DNA of 64,000 nucleotides from Tsukamurella tyrosinosolvens (GTDB lineage: Bacteria > Actinomycetota > Actinomycetes > Mycobacteriales > Mycobacteriaceae): positions 4,278,001 through 4,342,000 of the forward strand of contig NZ_FNSA01000003.1 of the NCBI RefSeq assembly GCF_900104775.1. Reading direction: 5' to 3'. How positions within the stretch are numbered: the stretch's first letter is position 1; every line of letters begins with the position of its first letter. The position numbers and the translations under genes were made by a program. The notes under the pieces are model-generated. The model did not search any database. It saw only the letters and a list, made by a program, of their open reading frames with translations, and was not told the DNA's origin. Below, in pieces: positions 41,272 to 49,250 of this stretch.

Positions 41272-42321
41272 GTGTCGACTGAAGAACATTCCACGTCCGG
41301 CATCATGAACCCCGAGGGCACTCCGGACACCGGCGTGACCTGGCATTTCGGGGATCCGTTCGGGGAGCAACGTGCAGCCGAACGCGGCGCCGCGGTGATC
41401 GACCGTTCGCACCGCCGCGTGATCACCCTGACGGGTCCCGAGCGCCTGTCCTGGCTGCACTCGATCACCAGCCAGCACCTGACGCACCTGCCGGACCGCA
41501 CCGCGACGCAGAACCTCAACCTGGACGGCAGCGGGCGCGTACTCGACCACTTCCACCTCATCGACGTCGACGGCACCACCTACCTCGACACCGAGCCGGC
41601 CGCGCTCGCGCCGAAGGACGCGCCGCTCAGCCCGGACCTCGCGACGTACCTGCAGCGCATGGTCTTCCGGTCCGACGTGCAGGTGCAGGCGCGGGACGAC
41701 CTCGCGGTGCTCACCGTGATCGGCCCCGAGGCGGAGGCGGTCGCCGCCCGGGTCGAGGGCGTCCGCCGCACCGAGCCCGGCGAGGTGAACCTCATCGTGC
41801 CGCGCGAGCGCCTCGCCGCGGACTTCGCCGCCCTCGTCGCCGCCGGGGCCCGACCGGCCGGCACCTGGGCGTACGAGGCCCGACGGGTCGCCGCAGCCCG
41901 CGCCCGGCAGGGCGTCGACACCGACGAGAAGACCATCCCGCACGAGGTCGACTGGATCGGCACCGCTGTGCACCTCGACAAGGGCTGCTACCGCGGGCAG
42001 GAGACCGTCGCGCGGGTGCACAACCTGGGCCGGCCCCCGCGCCGCCTCGTGCTGCTGCACCTCGACGGTTCCGCCGACGCCCGGCCCGCGACGGGCGACC
42101 CCGTGACGCTGGACGGGCGCACCGTCGGGCGGCTCGGCACCGTCGTCGAGCACGCGGACTACGGCCCCATCGCCCTGGCGCTGATCAAGCGGTCGATCCC
42201 CGACGACGCGAAGCTCGACGCGGGCGGGGCGGCCGCCGCGATCGACACCGACGTCACGCCCTCGGCCGACGCCGGGGAGCAGGCCGGACGGTCCGCTGTC
42301 GACCGGCTGCGCGGCCGGTGA
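41272..42321 (+). CDS. ygfZ: tRNA-modifying/Fe-S repair protein YgfZ (Rv0811c type)
   Basis: This 349-residue folate-binding protein of the YgfZ/GcvT family has the signature KGCYRGQE with Cys239. It helps maintain Fe-S enzymes such as MiaB and occupies the place of Rv0811c. The GTG at 41272 has both a GAGGA element overlapping it closely and a -10 box 6 nt upstream, so a leaderless start is likely. The C-terminal 40 residues are low-complexity. The stop overlaps the start of the MOSC gene. Confidence 0.9.
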   Translation: MSTEEHSTSGIMNPEGTPDTGVTWHFGDPFGEQRAAERGAAVIDRSHRRVITLTGPERLSWLHSITSQHLTHLPDRTATQNLNLDGSGRVLDHFHLIDVDGTTYLDTEPAALAPKDAPLSPDLATYLQRMVFRSDVQVQARDDLAVLTVIGPEAEAVAARVEGVRRTEPGEVNLIVPRERLAADFAALVAAGARPAGTWAYEARRVAAARARQGVDTDEKTIPHEVDWIGTAVHLDKGCYRGQETVARVHNLGRPPRRLVLLHLDGSADARPATGDPVTLDGRTVGRLGTVVEHADYGPIALALIKRSIPDDAKLDAGGAAAAIDTDVTPSADAGEQAGRSAVDRLRGR

Positions 42322-42956
42322 CGCCGACGAGGGTCGTCGCGGTCTGCGTCGTCGCCGAGGAGCGCCGCCTCGACCCGCGCAAGCCCGAGCAGCGCACCGC
42401 GATCGACAAGCGACCCGTCGACGGCCCCGTCGACGTGGGACCGCTGGGCCCGGCCACCGACCACGTCTGCGACACCCGGCACCACGGCGGCGAGGAGCAG
42501 GCCGTGTACGCCTACTCCGAGCACGAGGCGCGACACTGGGCCGAGGAGCTCGGCCGCGACCTCCCGCCCGGCTGGTTCGGCGAGAACCTGCGCCTCGACG
42601 GCGACACCACCGACCTCGTGGTCGGCACCCGGCTGCGGATCGGCGCCACGCTGGAGCTCGAGGTGACGATCCCCCGCACCCCGTGCCGCACCTTCGCGCT
42701 GTGGTCCGGCGAGGACGACTGGCTGGCGCGATTCATGGCCCGCGGCGATTCCGGGGCCTACTTCCGCGTTCTGACCCCCGGTCCCGTGGCCGCCGGCGAC
42801 CCGGTCGTCGCCGTGCACGTCCCGGAGCACGGAGCGACCGTTCGCGACCTGTTCCGTGCGACACGGCCGGACCGGCTGCGCGCCCTCCTCATGGCCGGTG
42901 ACCTGCCCCCGAAGGTCGAACGGGACGCCACGAAGGCCCTCAAACGCGCCGACTGA
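42318..42956 (+). CDS. MOSC domain protein
   Basis: This 212-residue protein has a MOSC beta-strand domain (about 20-170), with WFGENLRLDG and the conserved cysteine in RTPCRTF (about Cys121). MOSC domains move sulfur to molybdenum cofactors or reduce N-hydroxylated compounds (YiiM-type). The GTG overlaps the ygfZ stop (GTGA), so it is coupled to an Fe-S maintenance protein. No other molybdenum gene is in the window. Confidence 0.85.
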   Translation: MTPTRVVAVCVVAEERRLDPRKPEQRTAIDKRPVDGPVDVGPLGPATDHVCDTRHHGGEEQAVYAYSEHEARHWAEELGRDLPPGWFGENLRLDGDTTDLVVGTRLRIGATLELEVTIPRTPCRTFALWSGEDDWLARFMARGDSGAYFRVLTPGPVAAGDPVVAVHVPEHGATVRDLFRATRPDRLRALLMAGDLPPKVERDATKALKRAD

Positions 42957-42990
42957 CACCCAGGCGGCAGCACCATCGGCGCGAGCACGC

Positions 42991-43091
42991 TAAACTGGGC
43001 GCCAGGAAGAATTACTAAACGGAGAAAGGGGCCGCCACCCGCCGGGCAATCCGGTAGCTGGCCGCCCCTTCATTGCGCAAGGGGGTCCCCC
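42991..43091 (+). promoter_or_regulatory. promoter and structured leader of the DUF3073 gene
   Basis: TAAACT (42991-42996) is a possible -10, leaving a leader of about 90 nt. The leader contains AAGGGGC and GCCCCTT arms about 35 nt apart around a GC-rich loop, and GGGGG just before the ATG. The structure could mask the ribosome-binding site; no known riboswitch is recognised. Confidence 0.4.
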
Positions 43092-43292
43092 ATGGGCCGC
43101 GGCCGGGCAAAGGCGAAGCAGACCAAGGTTGCACGGGAGCTGAAGTACAGCACTCCGAGCACTGACCTGAAGAGGCTGCAGGACGAGCTGGCAACGGGTG
43201 AGAACGATGAGGCGGATGTCATCGCCTCGCACCCCGAGTGGAGCGACGTCGCGGGGGAGCCGTACCGCGAGGAGGAGTGGCGCCGCGCCTGA
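43092..43292 (+). CDS. DUF3073 small protein (Rv0810c type)
   Basis: This 66-residue, highly charged protein starts MGRGRAKAKQTKVARELKYS, the DUF3073 signature, and ends with an acidic tail. It is nearly universal in actinomycetes and corresponds to Rv0810c next to purM. The basic N-terminus suggests RNA or ribosome binding; no function is established to my knowledge. It converges on purM over a strong terminator. Confidence 0.92.
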   Translation: MGRGRAKAKQTKVARELKYSTPSTDLKRLQDELATGENDEADVIASHPEWSDVAGEPYREEEWRRA

Positions 43293-43324
43293 CGCGTCGC
43301 GCCTTCCGCTCGTACCCCGCCTTG

Positions 43325-43351
43325 GGCACCGTGACCGCGGGTCACGGTGCC
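43325..43351. terminator. bidirectional terminator between DUF3073 and purM
   Basis: A perfect 11-bp stem GGCACCGTGAC / GTCACGGTGCC with a CGCGG loop lies between the two convergent genes. Confidence 0.8.
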
Positions 43352-43361
43352 TACGGCGTTC

Positions 43362-44438
43362 CTAGAACTTCGGGTGCGAGCCGCTCAGTACTGCACCGGC
43401 AGTGTCACCGTCGGACTTCTTGATCGTCCCCAGGACCCAGCTGTCGATGTGGCGTGCGGTGAGCACGGCCAGCGCGCGGTCGACGTCCTCGGGCGCGACG
43501 ATCGCGACCATGCCGACGCCCATGTTGAAGGTCTTCTCCATCTCGGCCTGCTCCACGCGGCCGCGCTGGGCGATGAGCGCGAACACGGCCGACGGGCTCC
43601 ACGTGTTGCGGTCCAGCTCGGCGACGAGGCCGTCGGGGATCACGCGACCCAGGTTCGCGGCGAGCCCGCCTCCGGTGACGTGGCAGAAGGTGCGCACCTG
43701 CGTCTCCTGCGCCAGCCGCAGGCAGTCGAGCGCGTAGATCGCGGTGGGCTCGAGCATCTCCTCGCCCAGCGTGCGGCCGAACTCCTCGACGTAGCCGCCG
43801 AGGTCCATGTGGCCCCAGTCGAGCAGCACCTTGCGGGCCAGGCTGTAGCCGTTGCTGTGCAGGCCGGAGCTCTTCATGGCGATCACCACGTCGCCGGCGC
43901 GCACGTTGTCGGGGCCGAGCACCTCGTCGGCCTCGACGACGCCGACGCCGGTCGCGGACAGGTCGTACTCCCCCTCGGCCATGAGGCCGGGGTGCTCGGC
44001 GGTCTCGCCGCCCAGCAGGGCGCAACCCGCGCGGACACAGCCCTCGGCGATGCCGCCGACCAGCTCGGCGACGGTCTCGGGGACCACCTTGCCGACGGCG
44101 ATGTAGTCCTGCAGGAACAGCGGCTCGGCGCCGGTCACGACGAGGTCGTCGACCACCATGGCGACGAGGTCGATGCCGACGGTGTCGTGCTTGCCCATGG
44201 CCTGGGCCACCGCGATCTTCGTGCCGACGCCGTCGGTCGACGCGGCGAGCACGGGCTCGCGGTACTTCTTGAGCGCGAACAGGCCGGCGAAACCGCCGAG
44301 GCCGCCGAGGACCTCGGGGCGGGTCGCGCGCTTGGCATGCGGTTTGAACAGCTCGACGGCCCGGTCACCGGCCTCGATGTCGACTCCAGCAGCGGCGTAC
44401 GAGGCACCCTGCGGCGGGTGGGTGTTGGAATCCGTCAC
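43362..44438 (-). CDS. purM: phosphoribosylformylglycinamidine cyclo-ligase
   Basis: This 358-residue AIR synthetase catalyses the fifth step of purine synthesis. The N-terminal motif STDGVGTK (about 67-74), GIDLVAM, LLGGETAEHPG and the later HVTGGGL are all present, as expected of PurM. The GTG start has TAGCCT about 8 nt upstream, again close to a leaderless layout. It lies 83 nt downstream of purF on the same strand and is probably cotranscribed, as in M. tuberculosis Rv0808-Rv0809. Confidence 0.96.
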   Translation of the reverse strand: MTDSNTHPPQGASYAAAGVDIEAGDRAVELFKPHAKRATRPEVLGGLGGFAGLFALKKYREPVLAASTDGVGTKIAVAQAMGKHDTVGIDLVAMVVDDLVVTGAEPLFLQDYIAVGKVVPETVAELVGGIAEGCVRAGCALLGGETAEHPGLMAEGEYDLSATGVGVVEADEVLGPDNVRAGDVVIAMKSSGLHSNGYSLARKVLLDWGHMDLGGYVEEFGRTLGEEMLEPTAIYALDCLRLAQETQVRTFCHVTGGGLAANLGRVIPDGLVAELDRNTWSPSAVFALIAQRGRVEQAEMEKTFNMGVGMVAIVAPEDVDRALAVLTARHIDSWVLGTIKKSDGDTAGAVLSGSHPKF

Positions 44439-44521
44439 GGATCCATAGGCTACCGGACCGGGAGCCGTCGGGCGTCCGGCGGACTCGGGGACCTCGCCGG
44501 TGCCCGGCTACGGGCCCGGGC

Positions 44522-46087
44522 TCAGGGACGACGCAGCGCCGATGCGTTGTCGTTCTCGGCCTGCAGCGGGTCGCCCTGCGTGCCGGCCTTGAGCATGTTC
44601 TCCAGGACCGCCTTGCCCATGGACGTCGAGTCGGGCAGCGGGATGGGGTACACCCCGTCGAAGCAGGCGCGGCACATGGACTCGCCCGCGTGCTCGGTGG
44701 CCGCGGTCATCTCGTCGAGCGAGATGTAGCCCAGCGAGTCGGCGCCGATCGCGGCGCGGACCGACTCGACCATGGCCTCCATCGAGTCGGCGCCGCCGCC
44801 GTTGGCGATGAGCTCGGCCGGGGAGGCGAAGTCGATGCCGTAGAAGCACGGCCACTTCACCGGCGACGAGGCGATGCGCACGTGGATCTCGGCGGCGCCG
44901 GCCTCGCGGAGCATGCGGATGAGGGCGCGCTGCGTGTTGCCGCGGACGATCGAGTCGTCGACGACGACGAGCCGCTTGCCCCGGATCACCTCGCGCAGCG
45001 GGTTCAGCTTGAGCCGGATGCCCAGCTGGCGGATGGTCTGCGAGGGCTGGATGAAGGTACGGCCGACGTAGGCGTTCTTCATCAGGCCCTGGCCGTAGGG
45101 GATGCCCGACTCCTGGGCGTAGCCCACGGCGGCGGGGGTGCCCGACTCCGGCACCGGGATCACGAGGTCACCGTCGGCGGGGTGCTCACGGGCCAGGCGG
45201 CGGCCGATGTCGACGCGGGTCGAGTGCACCGACCGGCCGTGGATCACCGAGTCGGGGCGGGCCAGGTAGACGTACTCGAAGATGCAGGTCTTGGGGGTGG
45301 GCTCGGCGAACCGGGTGGAGCGCACGCCGTCCTCGTCGATCGCGAGCAGCTCGCCCGGCTCGATGTCGCGCACGAAGGAGGCGCCGACGATGTCGAACGC
45401 CGCGGTCTCGGAGGCGACGACCCAGCCGCGGTCGAGGCGGCCGAGCGACAGCGGACGCACGCCGTGCGGGTCGCGCGCGGCGTACAGCGTGTGCTCGTCC
45501 ATGAACGTGAGGCAGAAGGCGCCCTTCACGGTGGGCAGCAGCTCCATCGCCGCCTGCTCCAGCGTCCGGTCGGCAGCGGCGTGCGCGAGCAGCGCCGTGA
45601 GGATGTCGGAGTCGGACGTGGCGGCGTTCCGCGGGCGGCCCCCGGCGACGCCCACCTCGACGGCGCGCTCGGCGAGCTCCGCCGTGTTCACCAGGTTGCC
45701 GTTGTGGCCCAGCGCCACGCCGTTGCCGGCGCTGGTGGTGCGGAAGATCGGCTGGCTGTTCTCCCACGTGGTGGAGCCGGTGGTCGAATAGCGGCAGTGG
45801 CCGATCGCCACGTGGCCGGGCATCGAGCTCAGCGTCTGCTCGTCGAAGACCTGGCTGACCAGGCCGAGATCCTTGAAGACCAGCACCTGCTGGCCGTCGC
45901 CGACGGCGATGCCGGCGGCCTCCTGGCCGCGGTGCTGCAGGGCGTAGAGGCCGTAGTAGGAGAGCTTCGCGACGTCCTCCCCGGTGGCCCAGACGCCGAA
46001 GACGCCGCACTCCTCCCGGGGCTCCTGCTCCTCACCGTCGTCGAGCGGGGCGCTGGTGTTGACGACGCTGAGCGGAAGCTGCTGCAC
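44522..46087 (-). CDS. purF: amidophosphoribosyltransferase
   Basis: This 521-residue enzyme makes phosphoribosylamine from PRPP and glutamine, the first step of purine synthesis. A propeptide of 26 residues ends in EE and is cleaved before the glutaminase Cys27 (CGVFG). The PRPP loop is VVVDDSIVRGNT. Four cysteines for a [4Fe-4S] cluster are seen in KTCIFEY, KWPCFYG and CRACFDG, as in the Bacillus enzyme. The GTG at 46087 has AGGAG 8 nt upstream. Confidence 0.96.
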   Translation of the reverse strand: MQQLPLSVVNTSAPLDDGEEQEPREECGVFGVWATGEDVAKLSYYGLYALQHRGQEAAGIAVGDGQQVLVFKDLGLVSQVFDEQTLSSMPGHVAIGHCRYSTTGSTTWENSQPIFRTTSAGNGVALGHNGNLVNTAELAERAVEVGVAGGRPRNAATSDSDILTALLAHAAADRTLEQAAMELLPTVKGAFCLTFMDEHTLYAARDPHGVRPLSLGRLDRGWVVASETAAFDIVGASFVRDIEPGELLAIDEDGVRSTRFAEPTPKTCIFEYVYLARPDSVIHGRSVHSTRVDIGRRLAREHPADGDLVIPVPESGTPAAVGYAQESGIPYGQGLMKNAYVGRTFIQPSQTIRQLGIRLKLNPLREVIRGKRLVVVDDSIVRGNTQRALIRMLREAGAAEIHVRIASSPVKWPCFYGIDFASPAELIANGGGADSMEAMVESVRAAIGADSLGYISLDEMTAATEHAGESMCRACFDGVYPIPLPDSTSMGKAVLENMLKAGTQGDPLQAENDNASALRRP

Positions 46088-46193
46088 GGCTGACTCCTGG
46101 GGCTGGGGGCGTGGCCTGATCCGATTGTAGGACCGATCCGCCAGCGGAAACGAATCGCCGAGTAGGTTTCTTCCCGGAGACGAGGGGGTTCGA

Positions 46194-46574
46194 GTGGCGA
46201 AGACGATCGATCCGGCGGAGATGCGGGCCGCCGTGCTCGCGGTCCGGGAGTGGATCGTCGACGACGACGCGTCCGCTCCCCCACGCGCCGCGATCGCCGC
46301 CGCGGTCCGGTCGACGGCCCGCACGCTGGCGCAGGACGCGCCGGGCGGGTCCGTCGAGGTGCGGGTGCCGCCCTTCGTCGCGGTGCAGTGCATCGAGGGG
46401 CTGCGGCACACCCGCGGGACGCCCCCGAACGTCGTCGAGTGTGCGCCGCGCGTCTGGCTGCGGCTCGCGACGGGCCTGGTCACCGTCGACGAGGCGACGG
46501 AGGCCGCCGATCTCGCGGCCAGCGGCTCCCGCGCGGGCGAGATCGCCCGCTACCTGCCGATCCTGCGGCTGTAG
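46194..46574 (+). CDS. sterol carrier family protein (Rv0807 type)
   Basis: This 126-residue protein has a conserved bacterial-type SCP domain; PPFVAVQCIEGLRHTRG and PNVVECAP are the recognisable segments. It is the counterpart of M. tuberculosis Rv0807, next to purF. Its role is unknown; lipid or hydrophobic ligand binding is inferred from the family name. The GTG follows CGAGGGGG. It ends 40 nt before the convergent LacI gene. This is the last gene of the Rv0807-Rv0824c collinear block. Confidence 0.8.
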   Translation: MAKTIDPAEMRAAVLAVREWIVDDDASAPPRAAIAAAVRSTARTLAQDAPGGSVEVRVPPFVAVQCIEGLRHTRGTPPNVVECAPRVWLRLATGLVTVDEATEAADLAASGSRAGEIARYLPILRL

Positions 46575-46614
46575 CGAACCCTGCAGCTGTAGCGGACTCA
46601 GCGGCCGCGGCGCC

Positions 46615-47652
46615 TCAGCGCGCCGTCGAGCCGCGCAGCATGAGGCGTCCGACGCCGGCGGGCTGCACGGGCGCGTCCTCGCCCCGCAGCAGCGCGACCA
46701 GCGTCGTCACCGCCCGCCGGGCCAGCTCCTCGGGCTGCAGATCGACGGCGGTGATGTCCGCCGCACGCGCCTCCTCGGCGTCGGAGCCCGCCGCGATCCG
46801 CACCGCGCCCGGCACCGCGTGGCCGAGCTCGCGCAGCCGCTCCGCCGCGCCGACGGCGGGCGCCGCGGCGAGGCAGTACAGCGCGTCGGGCACGCCGTCG
46901 ACGCCGGGGACGCACCCCGGCGGGAACCACCGGTCGACCGCGTCCACACCGGCGGCCGCGCCGAGCGCGTCGGCGTGCACGACCACCGCGGCGGGTGCCC
47001 CCCGGTCGGCGCACCAGGCGCGGTACACCTCGATGGAGCGCAGCGACCACTCGTCCTGCTCGTCGGCGGCGAGGAACGCGATCGTCCGGCTCCCGGCGGC
47101 GGCGAGGTGCTCGAGCACGTCGCGTGTGATGCGCTCGGTCTCGATCCCCACGTGCCCCGGCGCATCGTCGGCCCAGGTCCCGTCCTCGCGCGGCGGCAGC
47201 CCGACGGTGACGCACGGCGTCCCGATCCGTTGGCACAGGTCGATCAGCGGGTCGCCGCGGACCGGCTCGGTGAGCAGGATCCCCTCGGCGGCGAGGGCGG
47301 CCGACGGAGCGTCGTCGCGCGCGGGGTCGCCGACGAGCATGAGGCAGTAGCCGGCGTCGAGCGCGGCCATCGCGGCGGCGCCGGCGAGGCGCAGGAAGTA
47401 GTCCACGCCGTGCAGCTGGCCGGGGTCGATCCGGTCCAGCGGGCGCACGACGAGCGCGAGCACGCTGAGCCGGTTGCGGCGCAGGCCCTGGGCCAGGACG
47501 TCGGGCCGGTAGCCGAGCTCGTGGGCCGCGGCGCGCACCCGCTCGCGCGTCTCGGCGGCGACGACCCCGTTGCCGCTGAAGGTGTGCGAGACGGTCGTGA
47601 CCGAGACGCCCGCGCGACGCGCGACGTCGGCGATCCGGGGCCGGCTGCTCAT
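46615..47652 (-). CDS. LacI-family regulator of the NCS1 permease-amidohydrolase operon
   Basis: This 345-residue repressor has an N-terminal helix-turn-helix (RIADVARRAGVSVTTVSHTFSG) and a C-terminal ligand domain. The ATG at 47652 gives the usual short leader MSSRP. It is divergent from an NCS1 permease with a perfect 14-bp palindrome over the permease promoter. The ligand is probably the compound imported by that permease or its breakdown product. Confidence 0.9.
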   Translation of the reverse strand: MSSRPRIADVARRAGVSVTTVSHTFSGNGVVAAETRERVRAAAHELGYRPDVLAQGLRRNRLSVLALVVRPLDRIDPGQLHGVDYFLRLAGAAAMAALDAGYCLMLVGDPARDDAPSAALAAEGILLTEPVRGDPLIDLCQRIGTPCVTVGLPPREDGTWADDAPGHVGIETERITRDVLEHLAAAGSRTIAFLAADEQDEWSLRSIEVYRAWCADRGAPAAVVVHADALGAAAGVDAVDRWFPPGCVPGVDGVPDALYCLAAAPAVGAAERLRELGHAVPGAVRIAAGSDAEEARAADITAVDLQPEELARRAVTTLVALLRGEDAPVQPAGVGRLMLRGSTAR

Positions 47653-47692
47653 GGCACCCACGCTAGACCCGCGGGGAATTCCCGCCACTCTC

Positions 47693-47721
47693 TTGTCCAA
47701 ATCGATTTGGCTACCTAGCGT
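47693..47721 (+). promoter_or_regulatory. NCS1 permease promoter with LacI operator
   Basis: TTGTCC (47693-47698), a 17-nt spacer and TAGCGT (47716-47721) form a good promoter. The perfect palindrome CCAAATCGATTTGG (47697-47710), with the central CG typical of LacI operators, overlaps the -35 and spacer, so the repressor would block polymerase directly. Confidence 0.7.
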
Positions 47722-47780
47722 GATCCGCGCCACACGGCGCCGCTGACCGCGCGGCGCGACCGATTCCCCGCGGAGGCCCG

Positions 47781-49247
47781 ATGACGCCGACCCACCCCGC
47801 CCCGGAGGGCGCTGCCGCCCGGCCGGACCCATCCGCGCCCGCGACGCCGACGGCCGACACGACCCGGCCCCGGGTCGAGGCCCACGGCATCGACGTCATC
47901 CCCGACGCCGAGCGGCACGGGCGCGCCCGCGACCTGTTCGCGTTGTGGTGCGCGCCCAGCATCAACTACCTGTCCTTCGTGGTCGGCGCGGCGCTCGTGC
48001 TCATGGGCCTCGAGCTCTGGCAGGCCGTGGCCGTCGCGGTCGTCGGCTGCCTGTTCTCGGTGGTCACGGGGATCGTGGCGATTCCGGGACCGGTGTCGGG
48101 AACGCCGAGCCAGGTGACCACCCGCGCGATGTACGGCGTGCGCGGCAACCGCGTCGCGATCGCGGTCAACGGCTGGTTCGTCTCGGTCTGCTACATCGCC
48201 ATCAACTGGGCCGCGGCGGCGGCCGTCGGCTACACGCTGCTGCAGCACTTCGACGTTCCGATCAGCACGCCGGCGAAGTTCGCCGTCATCGCGGCGATCG
48301 CCACCGCGACGGTGACCGTCGCCGTCTTCGGGCAGGGGATGATCAGCCGCCTGTACCCGCTGCTGTCGCTCGTCCTCGGCGTCGTCTTCCTGGTCATGTC
48401 GGGGTTCGTGGCGTCCCGCGCCGACCTCGGATTCGCCCAGCCCGCGCCGCTGCACGGCTTCGACCTGTGGGTCGCGATCCTGGGCGGGCTCACCCTGGTG
48501 GCCGCCGCGCCGCTGTCCTACACGATCAGCTCCGACTTCGCCCGGTACCTGCCCGCCGACACCCGCCCCGCGTCGGTCGCGGCCGCGACCGCCCTCGGCG
48601 GCGCGATCCCCGGCGTCGTCCTCGTCGCGGCGGGCGCCCTGGCCGCGACTGCGGTCGACATGTCCGACCCGCAGGCCGGGCTGATCTCGCTGATGCCGTC
48701 GTGGTTCGTGCCGATCTTCCTCGTCGCGGTGATCGTGAGCACCGTGTGCAACAACGCGCTCACCTCGTACAGCGCCGGCCTGGCGCTGCAGTCGGTGGGC
48801 CTGCCGCTGAGCCGGGCGCGGGCGGTCGCCGTGACAGGCGTCCTCGGCGCGCTGCTCACCCTCTACGCGCTGTTCGTGTCCGACTTCCTCGGCGCCGTCA
48901 GCAGCGCGCTGTCGATGCTCGTCGTGCTCGTCGGCCCGATCATGGCGGTCTACGTCACCGACATCGTGCTGCGCCGCGGCCGCTACGACGGGGTGGCGCT
49001 CAGCGACGTCTCGCCCGCCTCCCGGTTCTGGTTCACGGGCGGCGTGAACCTGGCGGGCGCCGTCTCCGTCCTCGCCGCGGCGGGCTTGTCCCTGCTGTGC
49101 GCGCACACCGTCGAGTTCCGCGGTCCGATCGCCGTCGGCCTCGGCGGGATCGACCTGTCCCTCCCCGTCGGCGTCCTCGCCGCCGCCGGCCTGTACGCCC
49201 TGCTCACCCGGATCCTCTACGGATTCCCCACCCCTGCAACGGAGTAG
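47781..49247 (+). CDS. NCS1-family cytosine/purine/hydantoin-type permease
   Basis: This 488-residue transporter has twelve predicted helices after a Pro-rich N-terminus of about 50 residues. The NCS1 pattern is visible in helix 1 (LFALWCAPSINYLSF) and in the segment PGPVSGTPSQVTTRAMYGVRGN. It imports nucleobases or related cyclic amides with sodium or protons. The next gene, 3 nt downstream, is an amidohydrolase, so uptake and hydrolysis of the same compound are likely. Confidence 0.9.
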   Translation: MTPTHPAPEGAAARPDPSAPATPTADTTRPRVEAHGIDVIPDAERHGRARDLFALWCAPSINYLSFVVGAALVLMGLELWQAVAVAVVGCLFSVVTGIVAIPGPVSGTPSQVTTRAMYGVRGNRVAIAVNGWFVSVCYIAINWAAAAAVGYTLLQHFDVPISTPAKFAVIAAIATATVTVAVFGQGMISRLYPLLSLVLGVVFLVMSGFVASRADLGFAQPAPLHGFDLWVAILGGLTLVAAAPLSYTISSDFARYLPADTRPASVAAATALGGAIPGVVLVAAGALAATAVDMSDPQAGLISLMPSWFVPIFLVAVIVSTVCNNALTSYSAGLALQSVGLPLSRARAVAVTGVLGALLTLYALFVSDFLGAVSSALSMLVVLVGPIMAVYVTDIVLRRGRYDGVALSDVSPASRFWFTGGVNLAGAVSVLAAAGLSLLCAHTVEFRGPIAVGLGGIDLSLPVGVLAAAGLYALLTRILYGFPTPATE

Positions 49248-49250
49248 ACC

